Shown: positions 28,189 through 37,074, counted from the first letter of the stretch. The stretch is DNA of 64,000 bases from Olsenella sp. oral taxon 807 (GCF_001189515.2 NZ_CP012069.2:1860001-1924000), one strand, 5' to 3'. Numbers and translations are program-made. The notes: generated by a model from the sequence alone, not told the origin.

Positions 28189-28612
28189 TAGCGTCATCTA
28201 GGGATGATCTAAGCGCCTGAAGCGATTCCGACGCTGTCTTCTTGAAGGGCTTAAGGGCCTCCTCGAATGCTTCGGTGTCGGATGTAACCGAGCAGAACTT
28301 GCGTAGCATTTCAATTATCGGAGCAATTCGCTCGAAAAGCCTCTCCCTCTCAATCGTGACCGCAGCATCTCTGTACACCTGAATTGGAAGGCCATCTTCC
28401 ATAATGCCATCTGGACTAGCATCAGAAATCGCAAAAGAGCGTGCCTCGTCATAAGCAATTCTCAGCTCTTGCATGTCGGAATACAGATTATCGATATCCT
28501 CGCTCATCGGAGCGATTCCGGAACCGACCATTCGCATCGCTGTCTCAAGGGCGTCTTTAATGGACGTGGCAAGAGCCTCGAAGCGTGCGAACGTTTTGTC
28601 GTAATCAGCCAT
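28189..28612 (-). pseudogene. Island gene 1: small helical protein, 3' end cut by the IS
   Basis: The ATG at 28612 opens MADYDKTFARFEALATSIKD; 141 residues remain before the insertion sequence, after which 17 foreign residues are added. The protein is almost all helix, with likely coiled coils (VTIERERLFERIAPIIEMLR). It has no known motif. Beyond the IS, the sequence leading to the giant gene carries open frames that would have ended over its TTG start, so genes 1, 2 and 3 probably formed one operon. Whether the shortened protein works is unknown. The IS also separates genes 2 and 3 from the promoter upstream of gene 1. Confidence 0.65.
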
Positions 28613-28754
28613 CAATATCCCCCAAGAACAATCAAATAAACCTATTTTAAGTATATCGTAATTATTTTGCAACAACAGCCACACCGTTCCATAGACCACT
28701 GCCACGCAGCTCCACATAGCACTGCCACACCATTGCAGCCACAGCAAGCAGTTA

Positions 28755-28944
28755 CTTCAAGGCGCTCCAGCGAAGGGAAAGCCTTCCCGAGGTGGCGCGC
28801 GACCATTCCCTGGGCGGAGCGTATCGAGGACATCGCGAATGCCATATCGAACCCGATTGGCTCCTCATTTATCGTATCGACGAGGAGGGGCTCATCCTTA
28901 TTGCCACACGCACGGGAAGCCACAGCGAGCTGCTGGGGCTATGA
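28755..28944 (+). pseudogene. YafQ-type mRNA-interferase toxin, C-terminal fragment
   Basis: The frame reads SLPEVARDHSLGGAYRGHRE, then CHIEPDWLLIYRIDEEGLIL and IATRTGSHSELLGL, stop at 28942. This is the conserved back of YafQ/RelE toxins, including the catalytic His (CHIEPDW) and the terminal GSHSELL. About 30 N-terminal residues and the antitoxin gene are missing. The last 22 codons are duplicated at 19689. No other frame in the track shows it. Confidence 0.8.
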
Positions 28945-29063
28945 ACGTCGCCAGCGTTCATGGCGAGGCCTCGTTATGCCCTACTGTCACAGGTCGTAGC
29001 GCCGAGGCGCAGCGCAACGAGCCCGAGCGGTCGCGACGAAGAGCGAGGTCTACTCGCATCCCC
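28879..29063 (+). repeat. 185-bp direct repeat, right copy
   Basis: Same orientation as 19689-19873, about 97% identical. It starts inside the toxin fragment and ends in the non-coding DNA after it. Confidence 0.85.
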
Positions 29064-29537
29064 ACCGGGTGCGCCCGTGTATGTTGATGTACAGCGGTCC
29101 AGCTGCCAGTGCCACCCACCCTCGTCAGGTCGCAACGCCTCACGAAGAGCCACAGCCACTCGCACAACCCACAGGCTCATCAGGCGAGGAGGGACACTGT
29201 CTGACACCCCGGCCACAAGGTGCATACCGACGCCAACGCAAGGACAGAGCTCACGCGAGGGATCAGCTCAATGTGCTAGACGGTATGCAGCATATTGAGC
29301 TGGGCGAGTAGATACCACGGACTCGGTTCGCCAAGCGTGCCGGCGCCTTACCGTCAAGTACCTTGGAACCTCACCCTCCGTCCTGGGTTTTCTCCTTCCC
29401 ATGATACAGCCCAGCCTCTGGCACTGCATCTTGCGATGATCTGTCACGCCTGGGGTCGGAAGCCTCACATGTTGTTGCCTCGCACATCGCCATGGGTCAT
29501 AACATCGGGGTGCGTCACTCGACCGGCAGGTGCCTCT
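29064..29537. other. Gap of about 470 bp, no gene recognised
   Basis: Open frames on both strands lack ribosome sites and recognisable motifs. Nothing else was seen. Confidence 0.4.
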
Positions 29538-29861
29538 CTACCTATGACGCTCGCCCGATGCGGTTGCCAGCTGGCTCCAGGGCCTTATCTTGTCGAGCTC
29601 TTCGCTCATCCTCATACGCGCGAGGTCGGTGTCATACGCGGCCTGGACACGTAGCCAGTAGCCATCGCTGAGTCCGAAGAACCTGCAGAGCCTGAGGTCC
29701 GTGTCCGCAGTCACGGAGCGCTTGCCCGACACGATCTCGCCGATGCGCGTCGCCGGTACGCCGATTTCCTTCGCCAGACGGTACTTCGTTATGCCCATCG
29801 GCTCAAGGAACTCCTCCTCGAGCAGTTCACCGGGCGCCACGGGATCGATCGCCTCGTCCAT
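29538..29861 (-). CDS. higA: HigA-type antitoxin
   Basis: A 107-aa XRE-family protein. PGELLEEEFLEPMGITKYRL and GVPATRIGEIVSGKRSVTAD form the helix-turn-helix typical of HigA/VapI antitoxins, which neutralise the toxin and repress their own operon. The gene follows higB by 17 bp with GGAGG plus GAGGGGG before its ATG. This toxin-first order is the usual one for hig loci. The C-terminal tail (SEELDKIRPWSQLATASGER) is slightly longer than in short HigA forms. Confidence 0.92.
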   Translation of the reverse strand: MDEAIDPVAPGELLEEEFLEPMGITKYRLAKEIGVPATRIGEIVSGKRSVTADTDLRLCRFFGLSDGYWLRVQAAYDTDLARMRMSEELDKIRPWSQLATASGERHR

Positions 29862-29878
29862 TCCCCCTCACCTCCCGT

Positions 29879-30157
29879 TTAGTGGTAATCCACGATCTCT
29901 ACGTCTTTCGGACCCGCATCGCTCCACACGAAGCAGATGCGGCATTGGTCGCTTATCCGGATGCTGTGCCGCCCTTTCCTGTCGCCTCTCAGAGCCTCGA
30001 GTCGGTTCCCCGGAGGAACTCTCAGATCGTTGATAGTTCCGGCGGCCTGAAGTTGGCGGAGCCTCCTCAGGGCGATACGCTCGAACGCCTCGAAGCGCTT
30101 TACGCGCGTGTTGGAGGCGAGCCGCTCCGTATCCGAATCTTTGAACGAAACTATCAT
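29879..30157 (-). CDS. higB: HigB-type toxin (RelE/ParE fold)
   Basis: 92 aa starting MIVSFKDSDTERLASN. Conserved parts: ERIALRRLRQLQAAGTINDL, PPGNRLEALRGDRKGRHSIR and QCRICFVWSDAGPKDVEIVD, with the RxSIRISxxxRICF core of HigB. HigB cuts mRNA on the ribosome (established for the family). An in-frame ATG lies two codons upstream, but the promoter's -10 box ends right before it, so transcription should start at about 30157, the A of the inner ATG. I therefore chose 30157; the mRNA would be leaderless. Confidence 0.9.
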   Translation of the reverse strand: MIVSFKDSDTERLASNTRVKRFEAFERIALRRLRQLQAAGTINDLRVPPGNRLEALRGDRKGRHSIRISDQCRICFVWSDAGPKDVEIVDYH

Positions 30158-30163
30158 GAACAT

Positions 30164-30201
30164 ATGATATCGTATCGCGTTATTAACGTCAAGCGTTATT
30201 A
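30164..30201 (-). promoter_or_regulatory. higBA promoter with direct-repeat operator
   Basis: On the minus strand TTGACG, 17 bases, TATCAT: a near-consensus sigma-70-type promoter. GCGTTATTA occurs twice on the plus strand (30177-30185 and 30193-30201), overlapping and flanking the -35 box, a fitting site for HigA autorepression. Confidence 0.7.
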
Positions 30202-30298
30202 GTGCTAGGGCATGCGTGTATCTGCCTGGATACAGAGCGAATACCTTCTCGCTGGCTACGTACGTCTCCCGATTCCAGTGAGGGCCCGCTGTCCCTCA

Positions 30299-30890
30299 AC
30301 CTGACATCCCGACGCTTCCTTAGCCCGCTGGACACAGGCCCGATCCGTCGCCTGCCCGAGGGCCTGCGCCCGGCTGCGGGGACCCATGGGCCGCCGCCCG
30401 CGCGCGGCGGCCGTCTCCGGCGACATGCGGCATGATGCCCTCACCCACGGGGGCGGGGACGCGCGTCAGCCGCGACGTCGCGGTCGCCAGGCCCGCAGGG
30501 GACGGCGCCGGGACCGCGAGGAGGACGCGCGTACGGCCCCACGGAGGGGCGTAGCCTGACCCGACGCCTCACGGAAAGGCGCAGTCTGCGGCCCCCGCGT
30601 CGCGCAGAATGCGCTTTTCCGTCACATCACCGCCCGGGAGACGTAGGACCAAACCGCCCGCCAGCCTGCGGGGCACTATGGAAAATGGCCCAACTGGGCA
30701 AACGCGCTCGAGCAACCCCCCGCCAGGCTGCGGGGGGGGTTGCGCCAGGGACACGCAGGCCTTGGCCTGGGGCCTAGCCGCACGGAAAGGCGCAGTCTGG
30801 GCAGAGGGCCTCGCTGAGGGCGCTCCCTGGGCCAAACCGGGACACCATCAGGCTGCCAGTCGTAGCTAAGGAGGTGCCGGGAACTCAGAC
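30299..30890. repeat. MITE-like element, left copy (592 bp)
   Basis: The outer end CCTGACATCCCGACGCTTCC-TTAG and the inner end (reverse complement CTGAGTTCCCGGCACCTCC-TTAG) form imperfect ~24-bp terminal inverted repeats. The interior has palindromes CACGGAAAGGCGCAGTCTG / CAGAATGCGCTTTTCCGT and one hairpin-core-hairpin unit (30660-30738). The whole element is the reverse complement, with small changes, of 34829-35593. No coding sequence is credible. Confidence 0.85.
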
Positions 30891-31213
30891 TCAATCAACT
30901 TGTAGATTGACGATGGCGAAGTGCGCAAGCACCCCGCAACCTGCAATACATCGAGCGGGATATCCTCCTAGGCGCTCGCTCCTAGGGTTGAGGAGGTTGT
31001 AAATCCCTATTTCCCCGCCCCGGAATCCTTGCGGTTTATCACCCCAAATGCCCCCAATGTACCTCATAGTCGCAGTTGGCATCTGCCCTGAAGCCCAACC
31101 GTTCGCGGCAGATTTCACATATTCCAGGACTTCTGACAAAGGGCCCTTGTCTCTCGTGTAAGATAAGCGTGTGCAAGGCAGATAATATGTAGACGCGCAC
31201 GTTCGGAGGTGTC

Positions 31214-32716
31214 ATGCTTCCCTTTGGCCGCAAGCCCCATCAGAATGACGCCGGCACGTCGCCCGATGACAATGAGTCGGCGCGCAACGGACGGCACATG
31301 GCCCCTGTCCCCGGGACTCCTGCGACCCCCGACAAGACGGAGGTCTTCGAGTCGCGCATAGGGGTCATAGGCCCGGCCGATGCCGACGAGGACGCCGAGG
31401 CCCGCGAGGCCTATGAGAGCCTCATGCGCCACCGCAGGGTCCGCAGAAGAAAGAAGCGCATAAAGGTGGGCGTCATCCTTGGCGTCGTGGCGATCATCGG
31501 CATCACCATCGCCCAAGTCATCCAGGGCGGCGCGCAATCCGAGAGCCCCGCCATAAGCACCGCGTTCGTCACGCGCGGGGAGTTCAGCGACTCCGTGTCC
31601 GCCTCGGGCTCCATCAAGCCCGTCTCCTCGACGGTGGTGACGCCCGAGGTCGACGGCATCATCCAGGACGTGCGGGTCGCGGAGGGCTCCGCCGTCGACA
31701 AGGGCGACAGGCTCTTCAGCGTCAAGAACGATGAGCTTGACAAGGCCGTCCGCAAGGCGGCCCAGCAGGTCAAGACGGCAAAGAACGAGGTCGGCAAGGC
31801 CCAGGCCGCCCTGGAGACCGCCCGCAAAGGTGCCGCAGCCGTTGCCGAGGGCGGCCAGAGGGGCGACACCTCGTCGGTCGAGATGGCAAAGACGGATCTC
31901 GAGAGCGCCAAGATCTCCCTCGAGGAGGCCCGCTCGGCCTATGACGACGCGGTCGCCCAGGCGGACAAGCGCACTGTCACCGCCCCGTGCGACGGCACGG
32001 TCATCGTCATGAACGCCGTGAACGGCGCGTCGGTCGGCTCGCCTGGGGGCGCGGGCGCAGGCGCAGGCTCGAGTGCGGGCGCGGGCTCGGCCGGGGCGCT
32101 GATGACCATCGCCGACCTCTCGAGGATGAAGGTGACCGTGCAGATAAACGAGGTGGACGTCTCTCGGGTCGCCGTCGGCCAGAGGGCGAGGGTGACGTTT
32201 TCCGCCCTCCGCCAGCTCGTCTGCGAGGCGCAGGTCACGCACGTCTCCACGGTCTCCTCCTCGGAGGCGGGAGGCTCGGGCGCGGGCAGCGGCGGCCCGG
32301 GCGCGGGCTATGACGGCGGGGGGCGCGCCATCGTCACCTACGCCGTCGAGCTCCTCATCGACAGCCCCGACGCCTCCATCAAGCCCGGCATGACCGCCAA
32401 CGCGGACATCATGATCCAGCAGATAGGCAACGCGCTCAACGTGCCCCTCTCCGCGCTCACGGAGGACGGCGCGCAGGCATACGTGAGCGTCGTCACCGCG
32501 CGTGACGAGAGCGGCGACCCCCAGACCAGCCGGGTGCCCGTCACAGTCAGGGCAAGGAGCTCCACCACCGCAGCCATCGAGGGCGACGGCATCGAGGAGG
32601 GCACCGAGGTGCTCCTTGCCGGCGGGACGGGAGGCTCGGGTAACGGCGGCGGCCCGGGCGGCGGCCCTGACGGCTCTGGCGACGGGGCGACGGCGTATGG
32701 CGGGGGCGGTGTGTGA
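31214..32716 (+). CDS. MacA/HlyD-type membrane-fusion adaptor
   Basis: 500 aa with GGAGGTG before the ATG at 31214. A cytoplasmic head (~75 residues) precedes one membrane segment, VGVILGVVAIIGITIAQVIQ. The barrel-sandwich hybrid follows (GSIKPVSSTVVTPEVDGIIQ, VRVAEGSAVDKGDRLFSV), then a helical hairpin and a beta-barrel (LSRMKVTVQINEVDVSRVAV). Gly/Ala/Ser-rich insertions (~275-295, ~355-370, C-terminus) are unusual. In Gram-positives such proteins link the ABC permease to the outside; the substrate may be a peptide or drug (inferred). It is first of three tightly packed genes. Confidence 0.88.
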   Translation: MLPFGRKPHQNDAGTSPDDNESARNGRHMAPVPGTPATPDKTEVFESRIGVIGPADADEDAEAREAYESLMRHRRVRRRKKRIKVGVILGVVAIIGITIAQVIQGGAQSESPAISTAFVTRGEFSDSVSASGSIKPVSSTVVTPEVDGIIQDVRVAEGSAVDKGDRLFSVKNDELDKAVRKAAQQVKTAKNEVGKAQAALETARKGAAAVAEGGQRGDTSSVEMAKTDLESAKISLEEARSAYDDAVAQADKRTVTAPCDGTVIVMNAVNGASVGSPGGAGAGAGSSAGAGSAGALMTIADLSRMKVTVQINEVDVSRVAVGQRARVTFSALRQLVCEAQVTHVSTVSSSEAGGSGAGSGGPGAGYDGGGRAIVTYAVELLIDSPDASIKPGMTANADIMIQQIGNALNVPLSALTEDGAQAYVSVVTARDESGDPQTSRVPVTVRARSSTTAAIEGDGIEEGTEVLLAGGTGGSGNGGGPGGGPDGSGDGATAYGGGGV

Positions 32717-32717
32717 G

Positions 32718-33458
32718 ATGCCCAACGTGATCGAGGCGCATGGGCTGCATCGCATATATGAGACGGCGGCGGGCCTCACGCATGCCCTGCGCGGCGTCTC
32801 CCTGAGCGTCGGGAAGGGCGAGTTCCTCTGCATCATGGGGCCCTCAGGCTCGGGGAAGTCTACCCTCATGAACATACTGGGCTGCCTGGACACGCCTACC
32901 ACGGGCTCCTACAAGCTCGAGGGGCTCGAGGTCGCCGACCTCTTTGACGACGATCTTGCCGAGATCCGCGCCACGCGCCTCGGCTTCGTCTTCCAGTCGT
33001 TCAACCTGCTGCCCCGCACCACGGTGCTGCGCAACGTCATGCTGCCGCTCGTCTACTCCGACATCCCCGTCTCCGAGCGCGAGCTGCGCGCCTGGAGGGC
33101 GCTGAGGTCGGTGGGCCTGCCCGAGGACTACTACGACCACCGGTCAAACGAGCTCTCCGGCGGGCAGATCCAGCGCGTGGCCATAGCGCGGGCGCTGGTC
33201 AACGACCCGGCCGTGATCCTGGCCGACGAGCCGACGGGCAACCTCGACTCCGCGACGGGCGAGATGGTGCTCAGGACGTTTCGCGCCATGCAGGATCGCG
33301 GCAAGACCATCGTGCTCATCACCCATGACCCCGAGATCGCCGCGTGGGCGGACCGCACCGTGCACATACGTGACGGCCGCCTGCTCACGGACGAGCAGGA
33401 GCGCGCGTTTGTCCTGCAGCATGGCGCGCAGGAGGCCGCGGGGGGTGGGGGCGCATGA
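32718..33458 (+). CDS. MacB-type ABC transporter ATP-binding protein
   Basis: 246 aa. Walker A is GPSGSGKS (41-48), signature NELSGGQIQRVAIARAL, Walker B VILADEPTGNLDS, and H-loop LITHDPE. It belongs to the LolD/MacB class. It starts one base after the adaptor stop; the next gene starts inside its stop codon. It powers the FtsX-type permease encoded downstream. The C-terminal tail is Gly/Ala-rich. Confidence 0.93.
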   Translation: MPNVIEAHGLHRIYETAAGLTHALRGVSLSVGKGEFLCIMGPSGSGKSTLMNILGCLDTPTTGSYKLEGLEVADLFDDDLAEIRATRLGFVFQSFNLLPRTTVLRNVMLPLVYSDIPVSERELRAWRALRSVGLPEDYYDHRSNELSGGQIQRVAIARALVNDPAVILADEPTGNLDSATGEMVLRTFRAMQDRGKTIVLITHDPEIAAWADRTVHIRDGRLLTDEQERAFVLQHGAQEAAGGGGA

Positions 33459-34666
33459 GGCTTCGCGACCTGTTTCTGGAGACCCTCTCGGCGTTTAACG
33501 CCAACCGCGGCCGCAGCCTCCTGACGATACTGGGCATCGTCATCGGCATCAGCGCCGTCATCGCCATGACCTCCCTCATCGACGGGATCAAGTACTCCCT
33601 GCTGGGTTCCCTGGGCCTCAACCAGTCCCGCATGGTCACCATATATGCGGCGCCCGATCGCGGGGTGACCGAGCAGGACCTGGAGCAGCTGGCGATGGGC
33701 ATCCCCGACTACGAGTTCGTCACCGGCATCGACTCGGCCTCGGAGCGCCTCGGCTCGGCTGAGAAGCAGTTTGACGCGCGCATCACCGGGTGCAGGCCTG
33801 AGTACTTTACCGTCATGGGGTTTGCGGCCTCAACGGGATCGCTCCTCTCGCAATCCGACGTGAGCGGCGAGGCAAGGAACGTCGTGCTCGACCGCGTGGC
33901 CGCCGAGAAGGTCTTCGGGAGCGAGAGGGACGCCGTGGGCAAGACGGTGCGCATCAACAACGGCGACTATACCGTGGTCGGCACCTGTGACAGCGGCCAG
34001 GGGGCGAGTGGGGGCGAGAGGTCCCTCCTGTCGTGCTACATGCCCTACTCGACATTCACGACGCGCGTCTCGGGCAGCAAGGCCATCAGCGAGATCTATG
34101 GGTACGCGCGCGAGGGCGCCAACATGAAAACCCTTGCCGAGCGGACGAAGGCCTGGCTCATCGACTGGTTCTCGATCCCCGAGAGCGAGGCGGAGGGCCG
34201 GATCAGCGTCATGACACTCTCCTCCATCATCGAGCGGCTCGATGCCACCATGGCGTCGTTCCAGGTGCTTGTGACGGCCATCGCGGGCATCTCGCTTCTG
34301 GTCGGCGGCATCGGCATCATGAACATGATGCTCACCAACGTGACGGAGCGCATCCGGGAGATCGGCCTTCGCAAGGCCCTGGGCGCACGGGCCGCCGACA
34401 TCACGAGGCAGTTCCTGTTCGAGTCGATACTGCTGTGCGTCACGGGTGGCGTCATCGGGGTCGCCCTCGGGTATGCCGCTGCGTGGGGCCTGGCAGGCTC
34501 GGCCTCGGCCTTCCTGCACATGGAGACGTCGGTCACGCCCATCATCACCCCGTCGGTCGTGCTGATGACCTCGGGGACCTGCATTGGGATCGGGCTCGTG
34601 TTTGGCTACTGGCCCGCGCGCCGGGCGGCGAGGCTCAACCCCGTGGAGTCGCTCCGCTACCAGTAG
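33455..34666 (+). CDS. MacB/FtsX-type ABC transporter permease
   Basis: 403 aa, starting in the ATGA overlap. The N-terminal membrane helix (SLLTILGIVIGISAVIAMTS) is followed by the MacB periplasmic-core domain (~50-240). Three C-terminal helices come from ~265 on: VLVTAIAGISLLVGGIGIMN with the conserved NVTERIREIGLRKALGARA, then IGVALGYAAAWGLAG and VLMTSGTCIGIGLVFGYWPA. It ends PVESLRYQ, typical of the family. With the two preceding genes it forms an efflux or export complex. Confidence 0.92.
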   Translation: MRLRDLFLETLSAFNANRGRSLLTILGIVIGISAVIAMTSLIDGIKYSLLGSLGLNQSRMVTIYAAPDRGVTEQDLEQLAMGIPDYEFVTGIDSASERLGSAEKQFDARITGCRPEYFTVMGFAASTGSLLSQSDVSGEARNVVLDRVAAEKVFGSERDAVGKTVRINNGDYTVVGTCDSGQGASGGERSLLSCYMPYSTFTTRVSGSKAISEIYGYAREGANMKTLAERTKAWLIDWFSIPESEAEGRISVMTLSSIIERLDATMASFQVLVTAIAGISLLVGGIGIMNMMLTNVTERIREIGLRKALGARAADITRQFLFESILLCVTGGVIGVALGYAAAWGLAGSASAFLHMETSVTPIITPSVVLMTSGTCIGIGLVFGYWPARRAARLNPVESLRYQ

Positions 34667-34828
34667 GTGGTGGGTCCGGCAGAGGGCGTGCCCCGCTGAG
34701 GATGTGCCCACAGGGGGCGACTCCCTCTGAGGGCGACCGCCTGTCGAAGGGCGTCAGGTTGGGGGATGCTCGATACCCCACGGTAGACCGGGAGATGGAG
34801 CCCAGGTGTTAACGGCAAGCGAAATCAA

Positions 34829-35593
34829 CCCTGAGTTCCCGGCACCTCCTTAGCCCACGACTGGCAGTCTGATGGCGTCCCGGTCTGACCCAGGGTGTGC
34901 CATCAGCGAGGCCCTCTGCCCAGACTGCGTCTTTCCGTGAGGTCAGACTCCAAACCGAGATCTGCGGGTCTTGGCGCAACCCCCCCGCAGCCTGGCGGGG
35001 GGTTGCTTGGACGCATTTGCCCAGTTGAGCCACTTCCCATAGTGCCCCGCAGCCTGGCGGGGGGTTTGGTCCCACGCCTCCACGGGCGCCGCGACGTGAC
35101 GGAAAAGCGCATTCTGGGCCGCCGCCTTACACACTCTGCCCCGCCGCCTCACGGAAAGGCGCAGTCTGCAGCCCGCAGGTTGGGCAGAGTGCGTCTTTCC
35201 GTGAGATCAGACTCCAAACCGAGATCTGCGGGTCCCGGTACAACCCCCCCCGCAGCCTGGCGGGGGGTTGCTCGAACGCATTTGCCCAGTTGAGCCATTT
35301 TCCATAGTGCCCCGCAGGCTGGCGGGGGGTTGCGCCCCGCGTCTCCCGGGCGGCAACGTGACGGAAAAGCGCACTCTGCGCGACGTGGGAGTCGCAGACT
35401 GCGCCTTTCCGTGAGGCGCCGAGCCGGGATGCGCCTCGCCGTGAGGCCGCACGCGTGTTCCCCCTCGCGGTCCCGGCGCCGTCCCCTGCGGGTCTGGCGG
35501 CCGCCACGCGCCCGTCGCCGGACGCGGGTCCTCAGGGCAGGCGACGGCTCGGGCCTGTGTCCAGCGAACTAAGGATGTGTTGGGAAGTCAGGG
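34829..35593. repeat. MITE-like element, right copy (765 bp), inverted relative to the left copy
   Basis: Terminal repeats: 34829-34853 (CCCTGAGTTCCCGGCACCTC-CTTAG) and the reverse complement of 35569-35593 (CCCTGACTTCCCAACACATC-CTTAG). Matches the left copy along its length but has an extra tandem duplication of 264 bp (34927 onward repeats from 35191), so it carries two hairpin-core-hairpin units (34979-35064 and 35243-35331). No coding sequence is credible. The surrounding gap 34667-35732 holds nothing else but the stem-loop at 35600. Confidence 0.85.
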
Positions 35594-35599
35594 TAACCA

Positions 35600-35673
35600 C
35601 ATGGGGGCTGCGGTGGGGATCCTGGTCCTCCTGATCCTGCCTCGGTCCCAAGATTCCCACGCAGTCCCCCATG
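35600..35673. repeat. Large imperfect stem-loop
   Basis: CATGGGGGCTGCGGTGGGGA pairs with TTCCCACGCAGTCCCCCATG across a ~30-bp loop. It begins 7 bp outside the right MITE-like element. It may be a terminator for the lipoprotein gene or the efflux operon; there is no T-run. Confidence 0.5.
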
Positions 35674-35732
35674 GTCACATCAGCCTAGCTTGAGCAGCTC
35701 CTCGCCTCTCTCCTCTCACGTCCCTCCTGAAA

Positions 35733-36752
35733 TTAGGAACGGGAGATCGAGCCGCCGTTTTGCCCGTCTGACACCTTATCCCAGGGGTTCTCGGCCTTTG
35801 GCGGGTACTTGGTGTAAGACCAGTTGTCCGGGTTGTGCGTCGTATGAACAAACTTGATCGTATACTGAGGAACCTTCAGGATAACGATTCTCTCGTTTTC
35901 AGGATCAATGGAGATGGTCCCCTCGTCGGAAAGCTTGCCGTTGGTTCCTTGAATATAGACTGGGTAGGTTCTGCCATCTGCAGAGGGGTTTTCGACAGCA
36001 ACCTGCATGCCATACACGTACTCGAGCGCAAAGAGCGCGGAGTCCCCATTGGTGCGGATGGACATGTTATAGCTGAGGCCAGAGTCAGCGCCCGCTGCAG
36101 CGACGCCCTTCTCATCCAGATCGGTTTGGCTTGGATCGCTGTAGTCGATGCTGACAATGGCGTAGCTGCCAGGAAGCCAGACTCCAACGTTATTGAGCTT
36201 CCCCTTGACGTAGGTCAGGTTAGAGAGGTCGGACGGATCGTCTGAGACCTTCCTCATGTGAGTCGTGACCTCGTCCGCGAGGGACAGCAGGTGGGTGGCC
36301 CTGTCATAGCTGTACTCATGCTCGTTGCCGTCCGCGCCGACAAACGAGATGGTATTCTCGTCCTTGGCTTTCCACTTGAAACTGGTTTGTTTCCCAAAGT
36401 TATCAATCTCAAGCGTGCCATCATCCTTGAAAGTCCATGTCAGAGTGCCTGTCTTGTTTTCGGTAAGATCAAGATAATCTCCGCGCGTCATGGTTTTTGA
36501 CCCACTCGCGCTGTCCATGTCCCAGACACCGACAACGACGCGAGAGAGGTCCCCATCAAGGGTAACCGCTTTGGTTGGGGCGTCGAGCATCGCCTTCTTC
36601 GAGCCCTGACCACCCTTCTGGTCCTGGCTCTCAGTGGTCTGAGATTGACCAAGTTTGGGCAAACGGCTACTATCGCAGCCAGACAGCGAGATAGTAAGTG
36701 CCAGCGCCACAAGGCCGGCGAACGCGCATGCAAAGAACTTGTGGTTCCTCAT
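35733..36752 (-). CDS. Secreted lipoprotein, unknown function
   Basis: 339 aa from the ATG at 36752 with AGAGGAGC upstream; the frame open to 37733 is rejected because it lacks a start signal and crosses an IS200. Lipoprotein signal: a short basic start, AFAGLVALALTISLSG and the lipobox Cys (LSGC). A Ser/Gln-rich linker follows, then beta-strand repeats including VVVGVWDMDSASGSKTMTRG and TWTFKDDGTLEIDNFGKQTS, similar to the lipocalin-like DUF5640-type repeats of gut actinobacterial and clostridial lipoproteins. It is anchored outside the membrane. Function unknown. Confidence 0.8.
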   Translation of the reverse strand: MRNHKFFACAFAGLVALALTISLSGCDSSRLPKLGQSQTTESQDQKGGQGSKKAMLDAPTKAVTLDGDLSRVVVGVWDMDSASGSKTMTRGDYLDLTENKTGTLTWTFKDDGTLEIDNFGKQTSFKWKAKDENTISFVGADGNEHEYSYDRATHLLSLADEVTTHMRKVSDDPSDLSNLTYVKGKLNNVGVWLPGSYAIVSIDYSDPSQTDLDEKGVAAAGADSGLSYNMSIRTNGDSALFALEYVYGMQVAVENPSADGRTYPVYIQGTNGKLSDEGTISIDPENERIVILKVPQYTIKFVHTTHNPDNWSYTKYPPKAENPWDKVSDGQNGGSISRS

Positions 36753-37074
36753 AAGCTCCTCTTTCTCCGTGGACTCTTTTCTCTCGAACGTCCCTTGAAC
36801 GTGTCTCGAACGTATGCAATTACGATAACAATACCGTATTTTTCGGGCGATGTCGTCACAGGCAGGCAACGTCGTCACGGAACGTGGAGCCAAGGTGGAG
36901 CGCAACGGGAGCAAACCTGAAATCGGTCGCATCGTCTTTTTTCTTTCGGCCAGCTCAGCGAGGCAAAACGGCATGTATAGGGGTAGGTACGTGAGCCTCC
37001 CGTCCCTCGAGACGTTTTTGCGCGAGAGCACGAACGCCTCAAAGATCGCGCTTCCACTTATCGACAGTAAAGAT
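36753..37074. other. Gap of about 320 bp upstream of the lipoprotein gene
   Basis: No complete gene. A minus-strand frame without a start (about 36,930-37,060, LYMPFCLAELAERKKTMRP) may be a remnant, unrecognised. Confidence 0.35.

Noticed and set aside
30299-35593. Small proteins coded in the MITE-like elements
   Set aside because: Frames follow palindromes, differ between the two copies, and lack ribosome sites.
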